From Polyporus tsugae (taxonomy: Eukaryota > Basidiomycota > Agaricomycetes > Polyporales > Polyporaceae), in NCBI GenBank assembly GCA_024305745.1, contig JAHRBS010000003.1, forward strand, positions 992,001 through 1,056,000: a DNA stretch of 64,000 nucleotides, given 5' to 3'. A model generated the notes under the pieces. The model did not search any database and was not told where the DNA came from. It was given only the letters and a program-made list of their open reading frames with translations. The first letter of the stretch is position 1; every line of letters starts with the position of its first letter. The translations under genes and the position numbers were made by a program. Of the stretch, positions 11,528 to 23,242 are shown one piece after another.

Positions 11528-12054
11528 ATGGGCGACCTCTGCGGCCTGCGAACGGTAGATACCGTCACAAACAAATCGGACTGGGTTTTCGAAGTAGATC
11601 TGGATATTCGCTTCGTGCTAGACGCGCCCTCCACACGACCTGTAACGTCTTCTTCATGTCTCGTCTCTTTTTGTGATTCTGTCTGCTTTTGGCATGTCTT
11701 GTGTTTTGTACGACCCCGCATATGTGCCAGTGTATTCTCGGTATATTACTAGCTTGTAGTTCTGGTGACGTCCCCTGTATCTTATCCGCGTTGGCTCTTT
11801 TGTAGCAATATATTAATATTCTGCGGTGCTGTTTACCTCTCCTCGAAGTGACATGTCTTGCAGCGTTTGAAAGGTATCCTTGACCTTAAGTGTGAAAGAC
11901 CATGCTGTGGCCATGCAAGCGCTCATACAAATATGTACAAACGCGTCAATGTTCGGCACGGCCGGACGCGTCTCGGCTGCCTTCTTCCACAAGCTCAGCC
12001 ACCGCCTTTCCGCAACACATACCCAGCCCCCGCTGTACGCGCGCCATATTCAAG
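11528..12054. other. Intergenic, 3' UTR and promoter
   Basis: About 530 bases between two co-directional genes, with AT-rich stretches typical of a 3' UTR near 11740-11830. No gene is seen. Confidence 0.5.
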
Positions 12055-13948
12055 ATGGAAATCGACATGGAGAAAGTCCGCAAGGCTACGTTGAAGGTCA
12101 TATCGAAAGTCGTCAAAGAAGGGAAGCTCGAGTACGTAACAGCCACGCGCCATGACGCGCTGCCACTGCACGCAACCTGGATGTAGAGACAGGTGGCTAA
12201 CCGGCACCGCAGGGAGAATACCCAAAAGGCGATACGAAGGAAGGTGGAAGACGCGCTGGGCCTCGACACAGGTGCTCTCGACGAGCAGGAATGCAAAGAC
12301 GCCGTCAAGGAAGTCGTGCAGGACTACATCGTATGCGGCAGCTGCTTTTAAATGGGTGCAATCAATTTGGTTGCTCAACATTTCCACAGGCGAACCACGA
12401 CGAAGGAGGTCCCGACGAGGATGGAGACGATGCGCTGAAGAAAGGGAGGGGCAAGAAGGCCCAGTCCTCAACCACCGCGGAGTCTAAACCCACGAAGCCT
12501 CGCAAGCCGCGTGCATCGGTACCCAAAGCGAAGAGCGAGGAAACTGCTTCCAAGAAAACACAGAAAGGCAAGAAGCCGGCTAGATCAGCTGTACGTGCAT
12601 TTCTGTCTTCTTGGTTGAGGACCAACGTTCACGATTTCCTTCTGGTGCTGCAGTCGGTCGTCCCCACCTCCGACGAGGAGGCGGAAGTCAAGTCTGCCGC
12701 ATCCAAGCCGAAGCCTGGTAAGAAAAATGCGAAGGCTAAACGTGTGGACAGCGACGATGAGGTTGGTCTGGGCTCTATCGTGACACTTATCTTAAGCTCA
12801 CACAAGTCCGCACCAGGTCTCCGGCGGAGACAGTTCCCCGAAGCCGCCGGCGAAGCGGCAGAAGACCGTGACGCCTTCCAAGGATGAAGAGCCCGGTGCA
12901 GTTCCAGCGTCATCTTCTTCTCCGGCACCTGCACCCCAGGGCGAATCTCAGCCCGAACGTTTGGAGAATCAAAGGGACGGTGAGGTCAGTTTTGGAGCTG
13001 GTTGTATGCTGCTGCGCGGATTCCTTACTGACCCGTCCTTATTTGGCGTACCTCGCCGCCGTTTATATAGAAGAGCGAATCGGAGATGTCAGTGCTGGAA
13101 GACGACGACCCGCCCGCCCGGAAGCCCAAGCAGAAGGGGGACAAAAACGGGGTACGTCTCACGTCTATCAGATGGGTCCATGTGTGTCCCGCGTCGGTCA
13201 CGCCACGTTGCTGACAGTCGTATCTTGATTACTGTGTCCTGCCGATTTCCCTGCAGGGTTCTTCTCGCGTAAGTGTCATCTCCGCTCTTATGTCGCCTGA
13301 GAGCGCGTACTAACGCCGTCTGGGCCCACTCAGGGAGAGAAAGGCACGAAGGGTCGGAAACGCAAGGAGCCCACCAAGGAGCTCTCCAAGGATGAGGAGA
13401 CTATTAAGCGACTCAAGGTGAGTCCCCCACGACATCAGACCGTCCGCTGCTCCGTGAAGTCTACCACAGTCATTCGTCGTCGCTTGTGGTGTCCGCAAGG
13501 TGTGGTCGAAGGAGTTCAAGGGCCTCGATCGGCCATCCGATCAGATCCGGCGGCTCCGACAGATCCTGGCTGATCTCGGTATGACCGGGCGGATGAGCAT
13601 GGAACAGGCAAAGGCTATCAAGGAGAAGCGAGAATTCGCCCAGGAACTTGGTGCGTTTGCTTAACCTATCCCTACGCCCCCCCCGGCTCATCGCATGCGG
13701 AATACACTTTCAGAGGACGTCCAAGACTTTGCGCAGAAGATGGAGGCTGCTGGTCGACGTCGGGCCCAGATATCACCTGCAGCCGATGAGGCACCGTTCG
13801 AAGACTCTGACGTTGAAGCGGTGCCGAAACGCCGCCGGGTTAGTTGCCCGCCGTCTCGAGGGACTTGGTTCCACTAACTAGCTTCTTCTAGGTCACTGCA
13901 AGGCAGAGTATCATGGCGTTCCTAGGAGATGAAGATGAGAGCGAATGA
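12055..13948 (+). CDS. HIRIP3-like histone chaperone (CHZ-type), nuclear
   Basis: Eleven exons: 12055-12131, 12213-12330, 12390-12590, 12654-12761, 12817-12984, 13071-13151, 13257-13268, 13334-13417, 13470-13650, 13714-13838, 13892-13948. All phases close and give about 403 residues. Exon 7 is only 12 nt and encodes GSSR. The N-terminal 60 residues form a helical DEK-C-like module (MEKVRKATLKVISKVVKEG). The middle is a long Lys/Glu/Ser-rich disordered region with many basic clusters. The C-terminal block CGVRKVWSKEFKGLD ... QIRRLRQILADLGMTGR followed by AIKEKREFAQEL matches the conserved region of HIRA-interacting protein 3, next to its histone-binding CHZ motif. HIRIP3 family members bind H2A/H2B or H3 in the nucleus. 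An acidic end (GDEDESE) fits histone binding. Confidence 0.8.
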
Positions 13949-14181
13949 TGGACGATATTTCTACGATATCCTAGCTCCATGTAGTTTCTTTTACCTGTCA
14001 TACGGAGCATTTGTAGGTGTCCCGTGCACTGACTGATGGTGACGCAAATCATTCTTCTCCGAAGGCGGGGAACCTTGTATTTTATGTTAGCACAAGGGGA
14101 GGTTGATGGTAGAGAGCATGCCACATACTTGATAAAGCTCGAGTCTGTAATTACAATCGCCAAGTCCAACAAAAGTGATAC

Positions 14182-14262
14182 CTCTCTGTCGGGGAGTCGA
14201 ACCCCGCTTTCGCGCGGTCAGTGCATGACAAGCGCGTGTACTAACCGATATACTAACAGAGA
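14182..14262 (-). tRNA. tRNA-Asp (anticodon GTC) with a short intron
   Basis: Read on the minus strand, the 7-bp acceptor stem TCTCTGT/ACAGAGA, a D arm GTAT...GTAC, an anticodon stem CGCGC/GCGCG and a T arm CGGGG-TTCGACT-CCCCG all pair. The anticodon loop starts TTGTCA, giving GTC for aspartate. The loop is 16 nt instead of 7, which implies an intron of about 9 nt directly after position 37, the canonical tRNA intron site. No CCA is encoded, as expected in eukaryotes. The discriminator base is G. Confidence 0.93.
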
Positions 14263-17200
14263 GATGCTTATGTCTCCTGCAAAGACAAATATAATATCAA
14301 ACTGGTGATCGCCTCTAAATTTCCTATTATGATCGGACGGGCTTGAACCACACTGTTCACTCGAAGTGCAGATGTGTGTTCTAATTAGCGTAACATCGTG
14401 TTTTAATATCATATACCAAAGAAAGTTGTGTTCCGAGAACTTGCTGCGATAATTCAATTGCTCTGGTCTACAATCATCCCCGACTAGGCTATCCTGCCAT
14501 TGGCCTATAAGCGTATCTTCAAGATCATAGATGTAATGGTTAAGGGTTTAAAAGCAAGCGCGGTCTCCCACCCTCGCTCGGCTCTCTGTATCCTCATTGG
14601 TATTCGCCGTGAATATCCGCAACTTCTGAACGCGAAGATCACTGTCCATGGGACGCAAGGCCGCAAAACTTCACCCTCGCGCCGGATTGTGGGCGACGAC
14701 GGCCTTGAGGGGTAGGGAGGTGGAAGCATCATGGAAAGGGTCGTAGAACGGCAACATGCCGCAAGTGTGTGCAGACACCGCAATGGGAGGGGGGGCGAGG
14801 ATCCACCATTTTCAGGGTGATGGTTGCCCGAATTTAGAGAGTGCAGTGTTAAGGCCGAACTATCGGGTAGATGAAGCGAGAGTGTGATAGGGAAGTGGTG
14901 TCGCAGTGCCGCAGACTGGTTCCACCGTGAAGATCCGGGCATATTGACGACGGCATGCAGGCGACAACGGCGAGATGGACGATATGCAGGAGGCAATGGC
15001 GACATGCAGGGGGTAGCGGCGAGATGGGGCAGCGTGGTTCAATACGCCGTTGGACCAATGGGCAGGAGGATGCTCGCCCTCAACACGAATTCATGAGGTA
15101 GCACACTAGTCCCACGTAGACCGCCTGCTGAATCCGATTGTGTTCTGCGGCCGAGGAACCCAAATGACTGTCCGGAGGAGAAGCTGGCGTTTCGAAAACA
15201 ATGAGTAGTGATATGTAGAATGCCAACTTACCAGCTCAGCCAGATATCCCCGTCCAACCATCCCGGAACTATGGCGCAACCTCGTGTCCTAAATCCTTCA
15301 CCGCCGCTGAGCCTTCCCTCCAACCTCGAACAAACGTGATTGCTTGGCGCATCGTGGAGACATCGTGGCCGGTTTGAGCCGAAGTCGTCGTCGATGAACG
15401 CTCCCTAAGCCCTTAACGGCGCGCGGTAAGGTAAGGAGCCTACACCCGGTGAGTCGTCGAAGCACCAACAGTGGCGTGCAGGAGATTACGTGCAAGCGCA
15501 GAACGAAATATGTCGACAAGGTATGCCTGGAAAATAGGGTATTATTGATAAAGATGGCTTGGGTTCGCGCCAATGCGGTGGGGTCGGATGTGATCATTAC
15601 CAGAAATAGGCTGACTCCGCAGGAGTGCCAGTCTCTCCTCGGCAAGCTATCCCTCGACAACTGTCGAATTGCCTACATCTTTGCCTTCATTGAACATGTG
15701 GGACATGGCTCGTGGCTTCCCTAGCTGAGCTTGGATGTCCACTCCTAGCCGACCGACGACGAGCGAGCGCCGAATACCCTGTTACGATATGAGTTGTGTC
15801 TCTGGCTTTGCTGAACAGATAATGTACGCCTACCAAATAGGACTCACAAATAATCCATCCTTCACCATCCCGGAGGCAGCAGCGGTCGTGCTGTACTTCT
15901 TCCCAACGTCAGTGACTTTTCTCCATTGAAGGTGAGTGTTAGGCACGTCTTTCCATCCGAGCTCCTGACGTACCTCTGCTATCTTCCCCGCACGCCCTCA
16001 ACGCAAATTATCCGTCTTTCCCGTCCATCGTCCGGTACAATAGGCGAACTTTCTCCTTCGACCTTCGCCATATCCCATGATAGTTCATGGAAATGCCGAA
16101 TCGACGCCCTGCCGCTCACCCAGCACACGGAACCCGGCTGTCGCGGCTGGCTTGGACGCTAGCATACTTGAACATCCTAGTTCTAATGCGCAGGAGATGG
16201 TGAGGAGCATCCACCAACTAGCAACTGTGTTTAAACAGACCTGTGCTCCAAATTTTCTAGGTAGAGTTTGCGTACCTCGTGCTTCTCCCGCGACCAAAAC
16301 CGTTTGCCCAAGCCTGACCCATCGTTGTTCTAGCTCGACGTCTTGCTAAACCCATGCCCTCTGATGAAATCGCGGCCAAGCAGCCATAATGAACCAGGTG
16401 TGTACTAAATGGTTTCGGGGTAATCTTGTCCAGCGTAGCGTCCTGGGCCTTCAAGAGTGAATAGTAAGTGTAACGTCAACTGGGAACAAACTCCGCGCCG
16501 CGACCAACTTGGTTCCTGGCCCATATTCCCTGGCTCTGAGGCAAAGTTACGCACCCTGGACCTAGACAAGTTCGTGATCTCAAGGCTCCTAGACCTTACC
16601 AACTCTGATTTTTATCTCGCATCGAAGCCATCAGTGGTACTGACCATGTCCGACTCCGCAGAGTGGGCAGGCTCGTACTACCTGATGTAGGACTCGATGC
16701 GTCAGATGTACCGATGGTGGATATTGGAATCAAGGGATATAAAAACAAAGCCACAGAGGTCGCGCTCCAAGGGAGATCCGTAAGTACACGTTGTTCGCGC
16801 CCCGGGCCCGCGAAATTTTCCGTCCCCAGGTCTGACCTTTGTCTATGTTCCGCATTGCCGCATTAGTGTTTTTTGGATTTGTCTAGTGGTCTTGCAACAT
16901 TCCCGAGGTGTTTTCGAACGATCGCCGAACAATCTGGCTACGGACATCAGACGATTCGGACCGACTCCTTCGCATTCGAACGGCCCTTTCCTCAAGTGCG
17001 CCAAGCATTCGGCTCTGCAATCTGCCGGGGGTGATGCTTGGTCCGGCGCCAGCCGCCCACCACCCACGACTCAGGCGAACCCTGGCCCACCCTTTCTTCC
17101 TCTAACAACTCCTCCACTATACCTCCGTTCAGTCTGGTCAATCCACCACGACATGGCTAACGTATAAGCGGCCTTCCCTAGACCAGAATTCTGCTGGCAG

Positions 17201-18172
17201 CGATCCGATGCCTCCCTCTCCGCTTCGGGAGCCGAACGGCCCTAGTCGGTAACCCCTGGTACGGACAGGCCAGTTCTCTCACATCGGCGACCTATGACAT
17301 CAGACTGGGCCACCAGCTGGATTGGAAGACTTCCGACCCCAACTTCGAACTCTCACGAGTCATCAAGCTAAACTAACGGCTCTAGAATACTCTACAGCTG
17401 GCACGTCCCCAGGAAGGATATAGCTCCACTCACGATCCTGCACTCTCCTCGCTGCATTGCAACATCGCGTCCGTTGGTAAGCCTACCCTGTCTGTGAGCA
17501 TGCTATCGAAGGGCGGTCATGGCGACTCCATCCGTACAAGCATGGACGGAGCGTCGGACTCGAACTGTACGCCTGGTTACTACTAGCCGTCGGTCTCGGT
17601 GAGTCCATCGTGAGTTCATCACCTTGGTATCCCATCCTCCTGTAGTTCTCCATTATCTTCCATCCGTTCTCCCCATCTCAAATACCCTTGTGGGATCCAC
17701 CGCAAATGAGCGCATCCTGTTTCATTGAGTGGAATGAGGTATATAGTATGTCCGACTCACGATACATTGGAGGCCGTTGCTCAGGAACATCAAGGAACCG
17801 TGCAGTAGACGGTCCGTGCACCGCTTGTATTGTTTGTACACATGTACTGCACCAGTCTTCCCATACAATCGGTTTAGCCACTCGGATCTGAGTACCAGAA
17901 TGCGGGAAACCGGCGCTGGCACTTCGCGGAGCAAGGGGAACAGCAGCGAAGGCCCCGGCCCGGGACATCAAGGCGCCCGGGCCGCACTTGCGGTTCGGCG
18001 CCTAGTAAGGAAGGGGTTGAACTTGTTACTTGGACGTGGACTTAGACTTGGACCACAATCTCAACTCGTAAGTTCGGCGTGCAACAGTGACTTCTGTCGG
18101 GATTTATAAGTAGCAGGTGCTTTCTGATTGCACCCTGAGCCACTGTATCTACCTCGCCGAGTGATTGATATC
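14263..18172. other. 3.9 kb with no recognised gene
   Basis: The longest gene-free stretch in the interior of the window. Short frames occur on both strands but none carries a domain or a consistent intron chain. A few phrases look protein-like (around 15600-15720 and 15820-15920) and could be scraps of a decayed gene. I could not assign a family. No terminal repeats or target-site duplications were noticed. Confidence 0.45.
14954..15029. repeat. Imperfect short tandem repeat, about 3 units of 23-25 bp
   Basis: Units beginning ATGCAGG and ending near GGCGA(G/C)ATG recur three times. The array is short and diverged, with no coding role seen. Confidence 0.35.
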
Positions 18173-19025
18173 ATGAACATGACCCTTGCCCCGTATACTC
18201 TCCCATCAGGTGAGCATCCAAGCTTCTGCAGCGACACCCGCGTACCCATTCTGCCTAGGGTTCGTTCTGCCATCAATACACTCCGGGCCCCCGTTCTTTA
18301 CGTGCGACTCAATGTCTTTATGATGTGGTCACGTTCCTTCGCCACTGACGTGTCTCCAACCCCGGCAGGCAACAACCCAGTCCCAGCTCGCGCAAGATCG
18401 CGACGGACAATTGGACGCGCCTCATCCTCTCCTATGCACGCCATCAAAAACTCTTCGTGTTACGGGCAGAGGACGCGGACGTGCCGGGCAGCGAGTGGGA
18501 CGAGGTCCTGAGCAACCCTAGGATCAACCGTGCGTCCTGTGCCTCGTCTTCGAGGACCCTCGCCCTTCTTTGTGTACTAATCCGCGTCATCGCGATCCTT
18601 CGCAGGTAAAATCCGCTCACCGCACTTGGCGGCCATCATCGAGTACATGGTCGCGACGGGCCAAGCCGTCTACGACCCGCCGAACCAGACGTCCGCCGTT
18701 TTGCTCTACTGGCGGTCGCCCGAGGAATGGGCCCAGGTTCTCCACGACTGGGTGCGTCGTCGCCGTTCGCCATCCTGTTGGCCTCGCTGCACGCTAATCG
18801 TAACGATGACGAACGCGTTCCTAGGCGAGCTCGACGGGCCATTTGAACACGATCATGACCTTCTACGAGATCGTCGAGCCGCCAGTCCCCTCACCCCTAT
18901 CCGGGTTGCCCCTCCCCATCCTCCGGAAGGCCATCGCGGTCCTGGCGAAATTCAGCCGTGCGCAGATAATCGCGGTTGCCGATGGCGAGGGCGTACGGTT
19001 CCTCGCTGGGCCCCCGGGTCGGTGA
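18173..19025 (+). CDS. VPS25: VPS25, ESCRT-II complex subunit
   Basis: Five exons: 18173-18209, 18259-18301, 18369-18529, 18606-18751, 18825-19025. They splice in phase to about 195 residues, close to the 176-200 usual for VPS25. The N-terminal PPxF motif region reads LPSIHSGPPFFT. Next comes the first winged-helix domain (WTRLILSYARHQKLFVL). The linker region reads IEYMVATGQAVY, followed by the signature LYWRSPEEWAQVLHDW. The second winged helix ends IIAVADGEGVRFL, as in human VPS25. The protein bridges ESCRT-II to VPS20 of ESCRT-III during sorting of ubiquitylated membrane proteins into multivesicular endosomes. The start may be ATG 18173 or the in-frame ATG 18179. The downstream gene is convergent. 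Confidence 0.9.
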
Positions 19026-19867
19026 GCTGGGAACAGATCGCGATCGCTGGTAGGATTGCGGCCTGACGTCTACCTACGGCCACTGGCAGCGTTAGCCAGC
19101 CCGTACGGCTGTGGTTTTCGTCCTGTATAGTGTCCTAGTATGCCTCCGCGGTTCACGGCGCCGATGCTCCTGTTGGATTGCGGTGAAAATTTAAAGTCAA
19201 TATGAACGGTCTACCGTGACCCGCCGCGGAGCGCTATCGTGAGGCCCTTCGGAAGCCTTAGGCTCGCGTACACAATAGTACTCGCTGTGAAGGGACTTCG
19301 GCGCCCCGCCACAAAGAGACTTGGCAGTAGCTAACGTTGACGTTAACGTTGCGGCGCGGTGTTGTGGGGATAGTCATGCCAGTGGTACCAGCAGCTCTAC
19401 AATTAGCAGATAGCCCGGACAAATCACCCCTACGTGCAGCGAGTGATACTTTTTTTTCACGAATATGGTACTTAACCGGATTCAACCATTTTTTTTCAAC
19501 AATCACTCGGAATCGGGGGCTCAGCTAGTCTGTGACGGGTTCGAGGCGGATGTGCTCGAGTTAATGTCTTCCGTGTGCGTACGGACAGGACCGCGGTAAC
19601 TAATATCAACAGCAGGCGGTATGTGGGATGTGGTACACTTGAAAATACACAAATAGATGGCAGATCCGGAACAGGGTGGAGTAGTGATATAACATCGAGG
19701 CCGATTATTCGAAAATAACGAAATGCAAGGCTCAAGCAAATGCGGCCCGTGGAGAGACACGTCCGACTCAGAGATGGTACAAGGGGACAGGGAATAAGGT
19801 TAACGTACACCGGCATGCGCATGGACAGAAGCAAGAAACAGGGGAAGTGGAAGTAGGGACCCGGCGA
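19026..19867. other. Convergent intergenic region
   Basis: About 840 bases between the VPS25 stop and the RING-gene stop. It contains a palindromic AACGTTGACGTTAACGTT near 19333-19350 and T-rich runs near 19450-19500. No gene is seen. Confidence 0.45.
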
Positions 19868-21000
19868 TCAGATGCTGAGCGACCCTTCCAGGTACCGTGC
19901 GATGCTATTCCGCCCGGGAGACGCGAAAATGGTAGGGGCGGGGGCGGGCGAGATGATGGCTGGGGAGGTCGAGTGCGACCGCTTGATCGGGCGTTCGTCT
20001 GCGGCGTCAAGTTCCCCCTCGTCGTCCGGCTCCGAGCTGCGCTTCCTCTTTTTATCCGCGCAGTCTGGACACTCGGAGCAGTAGCTCGAGTCGGAGAAGG
20101 CAGGTGATGGTAGGCGGTAGAGCGAGCGCGATAGCGGCCGGGGCGACGACGACGACGACGACGATGGTGATGGTGATGATGACCGCGCGAGGCTGGGGGG
20201 CAGGTGCGCTTCCAGGGGCTCAAGGCCGAGCTCCGAGATGTGCGGGAGGTGGGTGACCGGAGGTGAGCTTGCGCGGAGCTCTGCGCTGCGTGGCGACGGG
20301 GGAGTCTCTGGAGGGGTTTCTGGGGAAGATCTAGGACGAGGCATTCAGCCCGGAAAAGACAAGAAACTAAAGCAACGGTACTTACATCTTTTCGTCGTAC
20401 AGTTTCTTCAACTCGTCATATTTGGCCTCGAACTCGTCCCGCTCCTTCTTCATGTGCAACGCATAGTCACGGGCCATCCGCGCGAGCCCAACAAGGCCCA
20501 GCGTCGCTGCAGCGTGGACTGCCGCACGTTTGCGCCACACAAAGCAGCAGGTCTTCAGCGAGGCGTTTTCCGCGAGGAGCTTCCCGTACTCTGCGTTGGA
20601 AGTCGAGGCGTCCTTGCCCGGGGCGGGGATTGTATATTCCAGTTGCAGCTTCCTCACCGAGGGCGTGATGAACGATCGGAGATGAAGCGGCACGAGGTTC
20701 GGGTCGACTTTCGCTGAGGATGGCGGGGGGTTTCACGTTAGCCGTGATCTATGTTTGACAGGGAGAGCGGTGACTGACAGATGGTGTATGGTACCTTGCA
20801 GGTTGGACAGGAATGATGGGTGCTGAAGGGTTTGACGGAGCGAATAAGGCGGATGACGCAGTCCCAGCAAAATACGTGTCCTGCAGTTACTGGCCATTAG
20901 CACCGCACGTGCGAGGACCGAATACCAAACGTAGAGACTCACCACAAGGCAACGCTGCGGGATCCTTCAAATCGCTAAGGCAGACAATACAAGTGGGCAT
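19868..21000 (-). CDS. RING-HC finger protein, candidate E3 ubiquitin ligase
   Basis: Four exons: 21000-20943, 20880-20779, 20713-20386, 20330-19868. Phases agree and give about 297 residues. An N-terminal C3HC4 RING occupies residues 3 to about 49: CIVC, then LPCGHVFCWDC, then CPTC. The first intron splits the Gly before His-Val. After the finger, KVPYTISKVDPNLVPLHLR is a conserved-looking linker. A hydrophobic helix (HAAATLGLVGLARMA) and a charged coiled-coil-like helix (KKERDEFEAKYDELKKLY) follow. The C-terminal half is Ser/Pro-rich and contains a run of seven Ser encoded by a GAC/TCG-type trinucleotide repeat, a Cys cluster and basic patches. Likely role: substrate ubiquitylation. Partners are not evident. 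Confidence 0.82.
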
Positions 21001-21864
21001 TGAGTGCGGGTAGTGGGATGCGAAAGTTTAGGGTGAGGCGTGAGTAGGATCGACGGGGAGGTATTCGGAATTGCGAGACAAACAGTGTTCGTCGGTAAAT
21101 GGGTAGCGTAAAGGTCCGCGTGCACCCCCGACGGCTTTTATACAACCTGGGGCTCGGACGCGAGGGTAGGGTTTCATAATAATTCACCAGTTCCGTATCC
21201 TGGCGGGAACCGCGTCAGCGCAACGTCCAGACCGAATTGCCACAGAGACGTGTGGGGCGGAGTGAAGAACCCACCCAGACACAGCCGCTTTGGAAACGTA
21301 TTCCGTATTCCGCGGGAAGGTTGCGAGCTTGATAGGGACCGAGGGGATCTGGGCTGACTGAAATGGTGCTCCTCGCAGTTCTGGCATGTCCACGGAGGCC
21401 TAGATGCTCTGCTCCTCCAAGGAATGTGTCTTCCGTCGTCTGACTCTATCGGACACGTCGGTCTCTATAGCTGCGGCTCTCCTGTTCGTTATTCTTGAAC
21501 ACTTCTGCAGCAGGAACCGTTACGTTGCTTTACCACTTCTCAGAGTCCTAACGACGGGCAAGGCGGCCGGAGATGCAGGAAAAACATCGCTGGGACCTTG
21601 AAGAAGGGACAGAACAGGCACTGTCGCAGCCTGGGCCACGCCCGGACGGATCGCGCCGGGATCTGGGCGCGGTGTACAGCCCCCCCGGCTCGGGGCAGAA
21701 TTTCCGCCACCGCGTGGAGCGGACCATACAGACTCCCCAGCTTGCCAATGACCTCAGCCGCGGTTCTCGGAAAACTAGAGGCTTGGCAGGCTTATTCTTA
21801 CCGCGTGCTAGAGTCGTGGATACAGACGGGTAAATAGGAACCAGACCGGAACGTGCATCGACAA
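21001..21864. other. Intergenic, no recognised gene
   Basis: About 860 bases holding the promoter of the RING gene and the 3' flank of the first F-box-like gene. No coding evidence. Confidence 0.45.
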
Positions 21865-22949
21865 TCATCGGAGGTTGAAGGCCACAGCTGGCCCATCGTC
21901 CGTCCATTCTGCTATCTCCATAAAGTGGATTGGGCTGAGAAAGGTGGGCTGAGAAGGGTACCGAGACGAACGGCCGAGGAAATACTCACCACAATTCCAG
22001 GACCCCGCGGATCGTCTGCAGGTGTTCGAACGCATCCTTGACTCCCCAGCCCTTCCTCTCGATACATTCCACATGGCGGTCCACGTGCTCGTATACATCG
22101 TTCACCGTCATATGCTTGTCCAGGCTGCAATGTAGATCAGACGGAGATCGCGTGAATGTGTGTAAAGCGGTACGTACTCTTTCTGGATTAACTTGAGGAC
22201 GTCGAGCACGGTCACGGGGCGCTGGAGTTGAAGTGTTGGGTCATTGGGCATGGACCATCCGACAATGTCGAGAAGAAAGATATTCGAAGCGGGGGTGGCT
22301 GTCGCGAAGCTACGCGCTGCGATGGGATGCCGTCCGATGTATGGCCGGTTCGCGGCGTCCTCCGTGTTTTGACCGTGAGCATGCGAGTTCTCGCCCACGC
22401 GCAGGTGTGCGTCTTCCTCCACGGAGTGCTTCGCGTATATATCACGCTCTCTGCTTGGCCGGAAGTCCACGTTGTAGAGAACAGGGTTGGGCGCGAAGGA
22501 CACATTTCCGCGATAGTCGTCCGTGACTTGCACCGCGGAGAGCTGCTCGATGTGGTCTGCACACTGTCGCATGCGCTCGCCTAGAAGCGTTCCCTGGGCG
22601 TTAGTCCGCCGTGCTAATGTACTTATCAAGTCTATAGCTTACGGTTATACGCAAGGCGCGCCTCGCCGCACTCCGGATGCTTGCAGAAACCGTCATGCCC
22701 GACGCACTCGACCGCGATTTTGAACCACATGGTGTCGACTTCCGTGTCGCTAGAAAGTCGCCCGATCCCGTTCTTCCAGCAAGCAAGCTCCCAAAAGTTA
22801 CCTGAGTCCTCCTTCCAGTCGTACAGCGCGGCGCACAGGCGAGGGTCTACGAGGTAAAGACAGACGATGCTCCGGAGGTCCCATGGCTCGAGGTAGCTCT
22901 TGATCATGAACTTGAGTTCCAGCGGGAGATCGAAAAATGTCGCAAACAT
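21865..22949 (-). CDS. F-box-like protein, tandem copy 1
   Basis: Four exons: 22949-22643, 22580-22178, 22124-21990, 21934-21865. All phases close and give about 304 residues. The N-terminus resembles an F-box (FFDLPLELKFMIKSYLEPWD, then a Cys/Leu-rich helix). It is followed by a Trp-containing block and DGFCKHPECGEARLAYN. Later blocks are HPIAARSFATATPASN and RPVTVLDVLKLIQ. The last two exons carry DVYEHVDRHVE and a short C-terminal tail. The same blocks and intron positions recur in the next two genes, so this is one local family. The F-box suggests a substrate receptor for an SCF ubiquitin ligase, but the match is weak. The Met at 22949 was chosen because it aligns with the starts of the two paralogs. 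Confidence 0.78.
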
Positions 22950-23242
22950 CTCCAGTAAAGCTAGCCAGATAGATCGACGTGGCAAGTGGGGATGGAATCG
23001 CGTCGTGGTTGGTCGCAAAGCGGAACTAATCAAAAACGGGGATATCACTGGGTAGACGCCTTCCCCGGCTATCGTGAAAAAGGTAATCTAAGCGCGCGCG
23101 GGTCGTCCACATAAGTACTTGGTAATGTCAGGATCGGATATGAAGAGTTCGTAGCTGGGTGAGGGGTGATGTGGGGGGTGGGTGCGAAACGAATATATGT
23201 GACGCTATTCAAATTTACAGGACTTCGCGCCGGAGACGAACG

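Noticed and set aside
18360..18420. Frameshift in VPS25 near QLAQ
   Set aside because: An alternative frame looked like part of VPS25, but the frame reading QPSPSSRKIATDNW aligns in length with the human protein and splices in phase, so no frameshift is needed.
19333..19350. Palindrome AACGTTGACGTTAACGTT
   Set aside because: It is a short isolated palindrome in a convergent intergenic gap, with no partner copies or gene to regulate.
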